NCBI GenBank assembly: GCA_958450365.1
Contig: CAUEEP010000023.1
Coordinates: 277,038-341,037, forward strand
DNA from: Mesorhabditis belari
Taxonomy: Eukaryota > Nematoda > Chromadorea > Rhabditida > Rhabditidae
Length of the DNA: 64,000 nt
Direction: 5' to 3'
In this document: positions 32,854 to 44,399 of the stretch, piece by piece
Numbering within the stretch: the stretch's first letter is position 1
How the letters are laid out: each line of letters begins with the position of its first letter
Made by a program: the position numbers and the translations under genes
Notes under the pieces: generated by a model
What the model was told of the DNA's origin: nothing
The model's input: only the letters and a program-made list of their open reading frames with translations
Database searches by the model: none

Positions 32854-35800
32854 ATGAGGAAGAAAATACTTTTCTGTTTAATTTTCTTGTTTCGAAGAAA
32901 TCACGGATTGAGCCGAAATCGTGAAACAGAACAACAACACTTGGAGCGACTGATCTGGGAGTCACAACCGCGGTCGAAGTGAGCGACTATTCTGTTGGAG
33001 TTGAAGGGAATATTATATCGTTCACCATTTATTTCATTTGCATCCATTTCTATTTAGGGAAATCGTTGAGATTTCCACCAAAGCCGGACAGAATCTAACG
33101 ATCACTTGTCCCATTAACACAAGGTCGGTTTATTTCTGAAATTGAATTTAAATTCTCACTTTCAGTTGGAGTTTCCCGAATCATACTAATCGAGAGGTTG
33201 ATGGCTATGATTTTGATGAGTTTCAAAAGAGGTTTTACATTGAGGAAACTGAAGAGGTTGGTGGAAGAGCTTCAAAAGATCATTATAGTAGTTTAGATTT
33301 GCATTTTAGCGATTTTCGATACAAAATACCTCTGTATGCTAGGGAAATGTACCAAAAAAATAAATAAAATTCAGAATACTCAATTAACAATCAATGATCT
33401 TCAACCCACCGATACAGGCCTCTACCAGTGCGCAGATTCAGGCAACTTCTCGGAACTCGGATCCAGTTCTCCTTTGTCCTTTTATGTATTCGTTAAAGGT
33501 AAGCTTGTATGAAGAATTTTTTTTGGAAAGCCAAATTTTAAGGTTCGAATCTCTTTTTGAAGCCGAAGAGAAAGGAAATTTATCTTACAACAGGCTCAAG
33601 AAGAAACATAATCATCCCGTGTCGGACAACCGCACCAATTGACGGCAATCTTTCGAGCATTTAAAAAGAAAATGTATAATATTTAGTTACAAAGATGAAG
33701 CTTTTCGTCGACGATGAGCAATGGTTTGGATTGTGCACGTAAACGTTTTTGATTAGAAAAACTTCAGTTATCATTTAAATCTTCACAGTTTTCCAATACA
33801 GAGACACAAGAGCTGTACAAACGGTGTTGGACAACAATGTTCTGATAAACTTGGGCACCCAGCACAAGGATATTTTTGATTGTATGCCGACGTTTGCCTA
33901 CTACTCGGCCAGGTTGTGAAATGAAGTGCCGAAACTCTTATAAACTTTATAGACTCTCGAAACTTTTATAGAGGTTTGTAGGAGTTATGTAGGAGAGCTA
34001 GGAATTCTCGATTTTTATGTCGATAGGTATCAAACGAAATTTGATCCCTTCAAGATCAATTTGTTGAGAAATTTTGCATTTTTGATTTGCATCTTAAAGC
34101 CTAATCATGTGGCAGACAAACATGCTGAACACGTTGATTTGGAAGGGGGCTAAGATGGGAAGTTCCTTTGATATTCGTTAAAGTTTTTTGTTTGACACCA
34201 ATTGGCATTCAGATTAAACATTCACAGGTCTTGTTTGATGCCATGACACTTATTTGCATATTGTCTGATTGAATGCCATGAGCTTTACATTGTTTAGCAA
34301 CAATTTCAGAGATGGCTTCAATTTCGGCACTTTGAAAACACCATTTCAAGTAAAGCAAATCGATGAGAAACGCTTTCGGTGTGAGTACGAAACATCAAGT
34401 GTCAAGTTGGAGAGCGTCGAGTTTTCGGCACTAGTAAGAGATTGATTAGAACAAGAAAAATCAAATTCTGAATTAATGGCAACGAATGAGATTCATGGAA
34501 TTTTATATGATGATGCACGGAAACTTCTTGGGTTTCTTTTTACAATTATCGACTTCGTGCTAATCATTTAGGTAGCGAGGACGAGTTGTACTGTGTTTTC
34601 AAAAATTTGACTTTTGGCTTTTTCGCTCTTCATAATAAAGTCGAGTTTGGGTGCTTTTCATGTGATTCAAAAGAAAATGAGGTAAGTAACGGTAAGTCGC
34701 GGACTTTAAAATTTAAATTTAAATCTCTCCTTATCCCTTAAATGTCAGATTCTCTTCCATAAATTGAACGATGAATTGAAAAAAAGGGAAAGCCTTCCGG
34801 ATTTTACCCACGTCACAGCAGGAAAGGATGTCTTTCACTTCTGTAATTGGTAAAGTTTTGATGTACATTCATCTCAGTTTTAGGTTGAAAAAAGTTTTAG
34901 GTTAGAGCTGTTAATGGAGCAATCTGAAACATCACCTGTACTCGACCCAAATCAGGTTTGTTCTGCAAAAGTTACTCGAAAATTTGGTTCAGAATCCCAT
35001 AAACTCTTTTGCTGCATGGATTATTCTCTTGTGCATGAGTTTTTCGATTATAATAATCTTAGCTCTTTGGGTATGGAAAAGAAATTGTGTTCAGGAGAAA
35101 AGGTTTGAATTTTCGTGAATTACGCTAACTTAACAGCAAGAAGCTCATTTAATGGAAAGCAAATGGATGAGAATTTGGAAATGCTCAACATCACAAATGT
35201 AAATTTAAAAATTTCAAGTTAAACGCAATTTTTAAGCCCACCGGTCCAACATTTGAGGAAAGTGAGATTGGAAATGGAGCACACGGAAGAGTTGTTGTTT
35301 TGAAAGGATACCCTGAGTAAAAGTTTATTTAATAAATCAATATAGTCAACATTTAGACCAGCTGTCAAAAAAATTCTGACCTCAAAAGATCCACAATATC
35401 TCGATCGTTTCAAGCAAGAATTCGAGTTTTTAAAAGCTTTGAAGCACCCTCATGTTGTGAAGTTGATTCAAATGCAATTGTTGGAAGGAAATGAGAAATT
35501 TGAGATTATTATGGAACATTGTCAACGTGGAGATCTATCTCGTCGTGAGTGATTTAAAAAAAGAAAACAAATTTCCAGTTTTACTCGATCCAACGATCGT
35601 CTACTCGATGAAAATGGTCATTACTTGGGGCGAGCAATTATTTGATGCTGTTCATTATATGTATCGAGAGAAGAGCGTTGTACATCGAGACATTAAACCG
35701 GACAAGTTTCCGACAAATTTATACTTAGTTAACAGATATTATTCTAGCATTTTTGTCACAATGAGTTTCGACTTGAAAATTGGCGATTTTGGTCTAGCCA

Positions 35801-36655
35801 AGCACATCGAGAAAACGTGTGTGGGAAGTTGTGTCGGCACCCATCGTTATATGAGTCCCTCACAAGACTCGAATGAGTCACAGGTATTAGTTTTTATGTT
35901 TCTAAACCCCTTTTCCCCTAACAAAGTTCATGTTTATGCTTTGGTTTTTAAGAAGTTACAATCCCAAAAAAACGATAAGACTTTCCGGTTAGCCTAATCT
36001 TATATATGAAATGTTTTTTACTCAGCAAGCCTCCCATCGAAATGATGTTTATGGATTGGGACTTGTTTTGTGGGAAATCGTTGAGAGAAGGTACTCTTTT
36101 GATGAAACAAAGAAAATACTCGTTACAGGGTCGTCTTCTCGGAATATGGCTCAAAGGGAATGTTCAATACAGTGAACTTTCTATCGGATATCATACACAA
36201 AAAACTCGAAAGATTGAGCAAACCGAATTGTCCAGAACAACTACAGGCGATCATTGAAAGGTGTAGAAAATGGATACTGAACAATCATTTGCAAGCTATA
36301 AATTTGCAAATCCACCCAATATGTTGTCTTTCACTATTAATAACTCATTAATCAATCACGATGTTTCAATAATTCAAATAATTAATCAAGATGTGCCAAC
36401 TTTGATCGTGAAGCCAGACCGAAAGCGAGCGAGATTCTTCATCAGATTCTCTTCATCAAAAAAGTTAGCTAAAGTTTATTGTGTTTTAGTGAAAATCTCT
36501 AGGAAGATGTTTTCATCAAAGCGTTGAAGTTTTTGATCGATCAGACTGAACAAACAACGATTTTTCGTCCTATCGGTTTTGATAGAACGGAGGAGAGAGT
36601 TCCAATTGATGGAATGACTTCCAGTTATCACGATCTTCTTCCACACCATGCATAA
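32854..36655 (+). CDS. receptor-like kinase: Ig-like ectodomain, one TM helix, PEK-like Ser/Thr kinase, 682 aa
   Basis: Nineteen exons join in phase: 32854-32978, 33058-33123, 33166-33256, 33375-33498, 33789-33912, 34310-34433, 34580-34681, 34749-34849, 34901-34955, 34993-35102, 35141-35198, 35219-35316, 35357-35541, 35579-35705, 35748-35883, 36026-36090, 36129-36260, 36391-36463 and 36503-36655. After a signal peptide (MRKKILFCLIFLF) an Ig domain shows LTITCP and LQPTDTGLYQCADSG. Two or three more Cys-bearing segments precede the membrane helix (WIILLCMSFSIIIILALWVW, about residues 312-331). Kinase: glycine loop IGNGAHGRVVV, Lys in AVKKIL, HRDIKPDN with the Asn codon split by a 42-bp intron, DFGLAK, GTHRYMSP and DVYGLGLVLWEI. 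HRDIKP and GTxxYMSP are Ser/Thr-type, most like eIF2-alpha kinases (PEK), not receptor tyrosine kinases. The usual SPE Glu is Ser (MSPSQ). Confidence 0.85.
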
Positions 36656-37321
36656 AAGTTTTTCAAAAAGAACTTGTTACTCTCTACAGCATCGGCCCAG
36701 TGGCCACATTCGCAGTAAGAAGTTAACAACTTTCAAGTCCTTTCAAATAGAGTTAATAATGGCACATCTTATCAGCAAGGAATTAGATAATTTGATAGTT
36801 AGTAATAAATATTTAAAGTCAAAAAACGCTAAACAATTGAGGCTTCAAATTCTCCTACATCTTGATCATCTTGAATGAATGCCGTGGATTCGCTTGAACT
36901 CGAAGATCTTACGATTCTCTAATCAAGATATTACAATATTGAAGAAATTCAAACTGGATTTGCGTTCAGAAAAAAGTCACTGAAAAAAGTAAAGTTATCA
37001 AGAATTAATTGAACATTCAGAAAAACTGTGCACAAAAGAATGTTTCTTGCACAATTTATAAGGTTGTTTAGACATCTTTTTGTCTTTCAAAGTTTGATTT
37101 GCATCGTTTTCCAAACCTGAAAAACGTGCTTACAACCGATTACAAAAGATTTGTCAAGATTTCACGATTTTCTCTGTGAAGGATCCAGTCAAGGATCACG
37201 TTCAGACTCTCAAAATCCTCTTGTCATTCTTCTCTTAGACTCTTATCCTTTCATTTCTTTCTTCACACTTTAAAATCCTCTTCCATTAAAAGGCGAAAGG
37301 AAGGATTCGCATCTCTGACCA
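36656..37321. other. intergenic spacer
   Basis: About 660 bp between the kinase gene and the sulfotransferase gene, which lie in the same orientation. AT-rich. The 76-codon frame at 36648-36878 is polar and unlike any family I know. Nothing else was recognised. Confidence 0.5.
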
Positions 37322-38975
37322 ATGTTCCTTTTGCAAATAATTTCCGTCTTAATTTTCATTTATTCGATATTTTGTGAGACTTGTCTAATTGGATTTAATC
37401 TGTCACCGAAACAAATCCGAAAAAGACCGTCTGGCATTTGGGAGAATCGATTTAAGACGAATAATGTAAGTAAGCTATAAAGTTATAAATCTTCACGAAA
37501 TTCAATTTATAAGGATCGATCAAATGATGGGAGTTTTGGTGTGAAATTTTGTATGATCCCGAAGAATATGTCATCGTCTATGCGAATGATGATGTGTGAT
37601 TTGTATCGACTCATTCATGGGGCAAGAGTCTTGAGTGATGAGACGAAAAAGTTCAGTTTCAAGAGTCTAATTTTATGAATTTAATTGCAGAAGATGCTTT
37701 GAGAAGGTCACAGAAAAGAATGAGAAAACGAAAGTGCCCACGTTTTTCGTCACAAGAGAGCCCATTGAGAGATTCATTTCCGCGTACATTATGATTTGTT
37801 TGTAAGTTTTGTCGAGCTTTTTATAGGAAAAGGGGTACTTTTCGGTTATAACCCCGCCACCCAAACAAATTTTTCCTTGCTGAAGTGGCTAATCAAAGTA
37901 CCAAGACGCTGGTTGACAAGATTTTGGAATTTATCACCCGGATCGATAATTTGCAGGTTACTGACGTCAAAAACCTCTGCCGAACTGACACCAGGCTAGG
38001 CTAAGTTCATCGAGACTGTTGTGAGTTGGGCAGAGATCTTTAACGTCAAAAACCTCTGCCAAACTGACATCAGGCTAGACTAAATTCACAAATAGACTCA
38101 TTGATGCATGAGAGGCGCTAACCGCATGGTACCGTTTTTTAAAATTGTGGAGTGGCGGAGGTATAACCGAAATGGGGAAAAGTAGATAAATTTGATGACC
38201 AGTCTATTATAAATTTGAGAAAATATCTGTAAAATTTGAAAATTTGCTCTCATCTTGCTTTGTTTTTAATCATTTACCATTTTCTAGGCGATTAGGGAGT
38301 TGTTCCGAATCCCAACAAGAATCAGTTCATCCGTTTATCGATCAACTTTATCAAGATTTTCGACAACATTTCCAGCCAAAATGGAATGGAAAAAGAGCGC
38401 AATTTGTTGAACAACATCTTGGATTGCAAACTTGGTGAGAAGAATAAAGCAAAGAAATAAAATAAAATGATAATGATGAAAGTGAAAGGATTTAGGCATT
38501 GCAACTCAAAGCGCTCAACCATAATCAAAATGGGGAAAGGATTGAGTGATGATGTTGAGAGATATTTAGTCGAAAATCAAGTTGCTGAGCTGTACGCAAG
38601 AATTGTATGAGTTTTTCTTCTAGTAAAAATGGTGTAGTGTAGCTTTCGAATGGTTTTATCAAATTTTTGACTAACATAAGTCAAAAAATCTTGTTTCAGG
38701 CAACGGATCGTCTACGTGGGGATCATTTGAATGAGATGCCGATTGGACTACGCAAATTGAGAGAACACATTCGATCAGAGATCTACTCGAATTGCTCGTC
38801 TCTTCAAAAACTCGTTCAAATCTATTTTGTCGATTTGATCGAATTGGGATATCCGTTTCCGGTTTTTGAGGGAAATAAATTAAATTCGAATTTGACAAAT
38901 TCCGATTTTGCTTGCAAGAGTTCATATTGTAAACCTTGGTGTTATCGCTCTTGTTCGATGAATAAAAATGTGTAA
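37322..38975 (+). CDS. nematode carbohydrate sulfotransferase (Sulfotransfer_2-like), 307 aa
   Basis: Six exons join in phase: 37322-37465, 37514-37650, 37691-37801, 38288-38434, 38496-38604 and 38700-38975. An N-terminal hydrophobic anchor (LLQIISVLIFIYSIF) fits a type II Golgi enzyme. KFCMIPKNMSSSM matches the 5'-phosphosulfate loop region of PAPS-dependent carbohydrate sulfotransferases. FFVTREPIERFISAYIMIC matches the 3'-phosphate-binding RDPxxRxxS motif, with Glu for Asp. LQTWHCN and the C-terminal LQKLVQIYFVDLIELGYPFP resemble conserved segments of the expanded nematode family. It presumably transfers sulfate to a glycan in the Golgi, acceptor unknown. Intron 3 contains a MITE. Confidence 0.8.
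37841..38171. repeat. MITE in sulfotransferase intron 3
   Basis: The end repeats TTCGGTTATAACCCCGCCAC and GTGGCGGAGGTATAACCGAA are inverse with two differences. Inside, a unit starting AACCTCTGCCGAACTGACA occurs twice (37971 and 38049). Wholly within the intron 37802-38287. Confidence 0.8.
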
Positions 38976-39048
38976 TTGATTGGAGATTTATTTGCTTTTT
39001 ATGCTTATTGAATCAATCAGAAATCGTTTATTATCATTAAAACAAAAA

Positions 39049-39140
39049 GAAAATGAATGAAAATGAATGAAAATCAATGAAAATCAATGAAAATCAATGA
39101 AAATCAATGAAAATCAATGAAAATCAATGAAAATGAAATG
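39049..39140. repeat. 10-bp tandem repeat
   Basis: Eight to nine copies of AAAATCAATG/AAAATGAATG just downstream of the sulfotransferase gene. Simple satellite, no spacer structure. Confidence 0.95.
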
Positions 39141-40429
39141 AATCTATAAAAGACTAAACAATATAAATTCTTGCTTTAAAAGAACTTAATCATCAGAAAC
39201 TTTGAAAGAAATCAAAAATGAAATGTTTGAGTGAAAGATCTCACTTTGGAAACTCTAAAATCTAGTTTAGAGGTTGTAATAAAGGTTTCAACACAGTACT
39301 TCATTAAATCGAAAACCTCTGGGCTATCTAAAAGGTATTTATTTTAAAATCGCTTGGTTTCTTAAACTTTATCATTGGATATATTACATAAAGAGGGTTC
39401 CTTTTTAAAAAAGAGATTTATAGCAAGAATAAAAAAATCAGCAGATCTGTAGGAAATTTCAGCAAAAACGATCATTCTTCTCAATGTGACTGCTTTTTTT
39501 GGTTAAAATTGATTCCATCTTCGTTTCAGGAACGTCATTTAGCTTTAGTTTTAGCTATAAACTTTAAACTTTTCTTTACTTTTACAGCATTTGGTGGAAT
39601 GACGATTTTCTTGTTGATTTATTATTATGATTGATATTAGACAAATAAGAAATAGGGGCCTCTTTTCTGTTGGATTCTTCTTTTTACCTTAATTCAATTT
39701 CTAACAAGTTAATGTTCTTCCAAATAATTCTTCTTTTGATTTTCGAGAAAAACGCTTTCTTTTGCTAAATCAAGTCAATCAAAAGTAGTTTCAAAAGCCA
39801 GTTTTTAGCAAAATGCTCACAAAGTGTAAATATCAAGCCCGACTTGAATTTTTAGTGGTTAAAATCCAAGCATTCAAAATAAAACCGAATCAGAATCTAT
39901 GCTAAATGAAAATCTATGCATAAGAAAATATTCTACAGCTCAAAACTTCCCTATTTAGCCAGTTGTGTGTATTTTTTTTAGCTAAAATTGAATCATGCAA
40001 ACATAAAATGGAATCAGAATCTATGCTAAATGAAAGCGTAAATAACTATCAAAAGTTTTGACAAGTTATGCAATTAAAGAGTTTGAAAAACTTTCATAAA
40101 TTTCATTTCATAACAATGCGACAGAAAGTTGATCAAAATTGTAGACAATTCCCTGACCCAAAAGATCATTTTACCCTCGATAACTAAAGGACAAGTCTCA
40201 GATTTCTTTTTCTTTGTTTTTCAAAAAAGTTCATTAGGAAAACATCAAAAAACAGAAAATTTCCGTCAGAATCGATGTCTCCATGGTTGCCAATTGTTTT
40301 GCGTATCTCTTCCTTCATTTCCTATTCGTCTAGCTTTCTTTTCTCTTAGACTTTTGAAAGTTTTTTAAGTATATCTTTATGTTAAAACATTTAAGCTTTC
40401 TGTAAATTTGACTTCTATAACCTAAACTC
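39141..40429. other. no recognisable gene
   Basis: About 1.3 kb of AT-rich sequence. The 79-codon frame at 40129-40368 is Phe-rich and looks non-coding. AAAATGGAATCAGAATCTAT and a similar stretch near 39885 form a short direct repeat (about 39880-39910 and 40005-40035). Confidence 0.5.
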
Positions 40430-40675
40430 ATGAAATTTAGCCTGAACATGTCCTTCGGATTCCCCGAGTCAACGATTTGTGCTCTTCGTGAGATGTGTGA
40501 ATCGTTTGATGTGGATCGAATTGGATACATTTCGTCGATTCAATTGATGCAAGCAATGAATGGAGTTACTGGAATGCAGTTGTCAAAACACCAAATTGAT
40601 GGAATGCTTGATGAAACGAATACGAATGGAGAGGGACAAGTCAATTATGAAGTTTTTTTGAAGATGGTCGGTTGA
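40430..40675 (+). CDS. half-size calmodulin-like EF-hand protein
   Basis: A single uninterrupted frame of 81 codons (or 75 from the Met at 40448) shows two EF-hand-like units: SFDVDRIGYISSIQLMQAMN and DETNTNGEGQVNYEVFLKMV, then Gly and stop. This matches the C-terminal half of a calmodulin or troponin C-like protein (the D/E..F..MM end). The first loop ends in Gln and the second lacks the position-12 Glu, so calcium binding may be weak. No upstream half was found. It may be a small genuine gene or the last exon of a larger one. Confidence 0.6.
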   Translation: MKFSLNMSFGFPESTICALREMCESFDVDRIGYISSIQLMQAMNGVTGMQLSKHQIDGMLDETNTNGEGQVNYEVFLKMVG

Positions 40676-40867
40676 AAAAGCAATCAAATAGTCAAATTCA
40701 TTACAAGTTCTTAGCTTTTTTTTTCTTAACTGTATTTGGCCTCAAGAAATGACTATTTTTTTTGAATAAAGTCTTAAACAGCCAATAAAACTGAGCAAAG
40801 TAAACTACAAGTGGAAGAAAATGAGGTCAAATTTAATTCAATAAAAAGAAAAACAGTCAAATAGTAA

Positions 40868-41374
40868 AGAATTTCCAGAACTTCAGATTAAAAGTTTGGA
40901 AAGAATTCAATTCTGTTGCAGAACAATATTTAAAGCATATAAAAAGATTTAAATAAACGGAAACTTTGGCTTGTTATTTATGTTATGACTTGTTATGAAA
41001 GAATCCCGTATCATTTCCCGGGATTGAGCAAGGAAATTGAATAAATTGTGATCTTATTATCAGATTTAACAACATTTGTCTATTCCTCCATTTATCTCTT
41101 TTCCCCAATCATCTAGAAATCATTAAAACAGATAAAGAATTTTCAGATCTTCAGATTACAATTTTGGAAAGAATTCAATTCACAGAACAATATTTAAAAC
41201 ATATAAAAAGATTTAAACAAACGCAAACTTTGACTTGTTATTTATAAAAGAATCCCGTATCATTTCCCGCAATTTGCCAAAGAAATTGAATAAATTGTGA
41301 TCTTATTATCAGATTTAACAACATTTGTCTATTCCTCCATTTATCTCTTTTCCCCAATCATCTAGAAATCGTCA
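40868..41374 (+). repeat. tandem duplication of about 250 bp
   Basis: 40868-41128 and 41140-41374 are near-identical. Both contain TTGAATAAATTGTGATCTTA and CATTTATCTCTTTTCCCCAA. The second lacks about 20 bp around GTTATGACTTGTTATGAAAG. No coding capacity was recognised. Confidence 0.9.
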
Positions 41375-41504
41375 AATTTGTGAAAATGAAAGGATTCTCG
41401 TCTCTTTACAACAACCGTCTTTCAGAAATTCAAGAAAGAATGATTAAAAGAAAAATTTGAATAATTTTAAACTAGAATTTCACATTTCATAAAGTTTAGA
41501 GATG

Positions 41505-41888
41505 AGCTTATATCTGGATACTTTATTCCTCCTCTTTGTCATCTCATCTTATGAAATGTTCATTCAAACTGCTCTAAAACAATGCCCAATTCTCTTCTTT
41601 GTCGATCGCTCATCGTACTCTGACGTTAGTTCAGTTTTAAGAAGTTACTTTAAAGTAGGGCTTTTCATTTTCAGTTTAATTGTCAACGGAAAAACGAGAT
41701 TTGACCACTTCACCAACGACTTTTTTTTGCTTTGTTAAAATGATAAAACTCTTCATATCTGGATACTTTATTCCTCCTCTTTGTCATCTCATCTTATGAA
41801 ATGTTCATTCAAACTGCTCTAAAACAATGCCCAATTCTCTTCTTTGTCGATCGCTCATCGTACTCTGACGTTAGTTCAGTTTTAAGCG
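41505..41888 (+). repeat. tandem duplication of a leader-like exon
   Basis: About 135 bp (TATCTGGATACTTTATTCCT to GTTAGTTCAGTTTTAAG) occurs at 41507-41642 and again at 41755-41890. The first copy has a start codon at 41502 and encodes a hydrophobic leader (MSLYLDTLFLLFVISSYEMF, then CPILFFVDRSSYSDVSSVL). The second is out of frame with the Met at 41740. This could be the first exon of the lectin gene downstream, partly duplicated. Confidence 0.85.
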
Positions 41889-41959
41889 GTGATGACGAGG
41901 AAGATTTCTAATGCAAATTTTCACGAATTCCGAATCACTACAAATCGTCTAAAAAGAAC

Positions 41960-42150
41960 TTCGAAGTCTTATCGCTCAGAAAAACGGCACCAAAGATCTT
42001 GACGTGACAGGGAAAAGATGACGAACGAATAGATTTCAATAGATTTCAATAGATTTCAATTTTTATCGGCCTTTTTCCGAAAATTCAAATTCGAACAGCT
42101 GCTTGGTGTTCATTTAGATTCAAAAAGTCATAAAAACATTTTTGGATATT
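41960..42150 (-). repeat. dispersed repeat, inverted copy of 27030-27205
   Basis: See 27030-27205. It contains a triplicated ATAGATTTCA unit (about 42029-42060) where the other copy has two. Confidence 0.8.
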
Positions 42151-42590
42151 CTGAGTCACAATACATTAAAATGCTTTAGAGAATTTCTCGAGAACGGGTC
42201 TTAAATCGGTCTTAAATCGTTTAAGAGATTTTTGATGGGAAAAGGAATGTTTCGTGTCATTTCTTTCCACATAAATGATTAGATTTAGGGTAAAAAAACG
42301 GTTCTTATCAGAGAAATGAGCATTTTAAAGAAGTCCAGAAAGTCCAAACTGATTTCTGATTGATTTTATTCACACATTTTATTCTATTCAACCGATTCAA
42401 ATGATTTCTTTTAGAACAATCTCTTTAACTCTTTTTTTTTGCTAGCAGTTTGGCAGGTAGTTAAAAACTAAAATCTTAACAGTAAAGTAGAGTTTATGAT
42501 CGATCCATCAATGCCCAATAATAAGTGCATTTAATTCCCTTTTAAGATACTCAGAAATAGAATAAAACTCTATTTCTTAGTCATTTAGAG

Positions 42591-43965
42591 CCCTCTTTTT
42601 GTCCAAATGGATCCGTCTACAATGATGGAGAATGTATTCATGTTGATAGCACAAGTAAGTTTTCAATTTCATCCATCAAACAATACATAATTCTCTTCAA
42701 TTCATAATCTTTCTCGTTATTTAAAGTTTTCATTCGTGTAACCAAGAGAAAGTTTCATCAAAAACGTTCAGCTAACAGATTTCAGAGGCAAGCTACCCTT
42801 CGGCGAAAGAGTTTTGTCAAACGTTGAACGGCCGACCCGTTCAAATTCGAGATCGCTTTGATAATACGTTCGTTTCGAAACGTGCACAAGGTTTTTGAAT
42901 TTCATCTTTTTCAAAACTTGAGCTTTTGAGCAAATGGAGTCAATGATCAAGCATACATTGGAGTGGTCCAGGCATCAAATGGAAACTGGACGTATGATGA
43001 TGGAACTTCACTGCAATATAAGAATTGGAAATCGGGTGGGCAGTCAAGGGACATGTTCAGTTTCCGATTGGATCGATTCAAAATAAACAATACAGACCAA
43101 AGCACGTCTAGGAGCCAATGATTTAAACAAAACACAAAACTCTTTCTGACCTATAACATTGTCTAGAATACGGAAAAAAAACCTAGGCCATCCTCAGTCA
43201 AATTCGAGTTGTGCCGTGTTGGATATAAAGGACGATCAATGGTTATCGGTGAACTGCAACGAAGATCGGCACTTTGTCTGCTCGACCCCAAACAGGAGAT
43301 GTAAGCCTGTAACTGTACTTGCAAGCTAACTCAAGTAAAATAACTTATAAGTTCCGATCCGAGAAGTCTAAGTCTTTTAAAGTCTTTTAAAAAGCACGAT
43401 CATTGTACCATTCGATCAAGTTTGTCATAATTTGTGGATAAAAATTTGCCACCTTTTCAGCGTGTCCCACGAGAAACTGGTACTTTGCAGACGGGATCGG
43501 TTGTGTGGAGTTTGTACTCTCCAAAAGGGGATGGGAAAACGCTAGCAGCTATTGTCATGAGTCAGATTCGTGGATGATTCCCATCTCAAACGAGGCAACA
43601 CAAAGCTATATCAATTGTTTGTGGTCACCATTGAGCTTTATTTCTTTTTGTTTAGTTAATAGTCAGGGGTTAAGAAATTGGATCGGTCTATTTCGAGTCG
43701 ATAATAATTGGTTCTGGGACTCCAACAATTCACCAACTCTATTGGTAAAACAGTTTAGAGAGAAATTAATTAGTAAAATGAACTAATACTGATTAGATAT
43801 TTCTAGACAAATTCTTCTTATCAAAACTGGATGGGTGGAGTGATGCCGCCTGTTGATCCGGTGAACAATTGTGCAATCATGAATGAAGACGGCTACTGGG
43901 TGGCTGTGGATTGCAATGATCCATATATCCTTGTTTGTCAACAAGACAGTCAACCATCATCATAA
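42591..43965 (+). CDS. secreted protein with two C-type lectin domains
   Basis: Domain 1: about 42595-42654 (FCPNGSVYNDGECIHVDST), 42785-42890 (ASYPSAKEFCQTLNGRPVQI), 42937-43036 (AYIGVVQASNGNWTYDDGTS, then QYKNWKSG) and 43187-43310 (SCAVLDIKDDQWLSVNCNED, then RHFVCSTPNRRCKP). Domain 2: 43461-43618 (RNWYFADGIGCVEFV ... WENASSYCHES), about 43664-43745 (NWIGLFRVDNNWFWDSNNSP) and 43807-43965 (NNCAIMNEDGYWVAVDCND ... YILVCQQ then stop). Each domain has the expected Cys set and the W/DG/Y-NW core. A first exon was not joined. The leader-like exon at 41502 is a candidate. It is secreted if that is correct. Roles in innate recognition are known for relatives but not shown here. Confidence 0.8.
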
Positions 43966-44399
43966 TGATTCTCTATGTATTTTGTAAAATCTGTAATAAG
44001 TATCATTAAATTTTACATTACAAGAGTACAAAAGTCAGCTAGAAACATTGCAAAATGTTTTTCTTTTTCTTTTTCCAGGTTTAGGAGAGTTTTTAGAGTT
44101 ACAAAAGGAAAACCTTCAAAATAAAAACACTTTGCAATAGTTTGAATAGCAAAAATCCAAGAGCTTAACAGAATAAAGAGAGCTGACAAAGTGTTTCAAC
44201 TACTGTGCTCTTTATTCACTCACAAGGTGTACCTCATGTCACGAATAGATGAATCAAACGTGCCGACATTCTAAGCGAATTCGAGTGCTCGGATTGGATT
44301 GGATGGATTGATTCCAGCTCTTTTTTTCTGCCTATGCTTATGCTTTATAGAAATTGACGATGCAGCGAGAAATGTGGCGATGCTTGCATCAACTATCCG

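Noticed and set aside
35698..35709. Kinase catalytic loop reading HRDIKPDK, suggesting a pseudokinase
   Set aside because: A 42-bp intron (35706-35747) splits the Asn codon. Splicing restores HRDIKPDN.
39049..39140. Regular short repeats resembling a CRISPR array
   Set aside because: Uninterrupted 10-bp tandem satellite without spacers, in a nematode genome.
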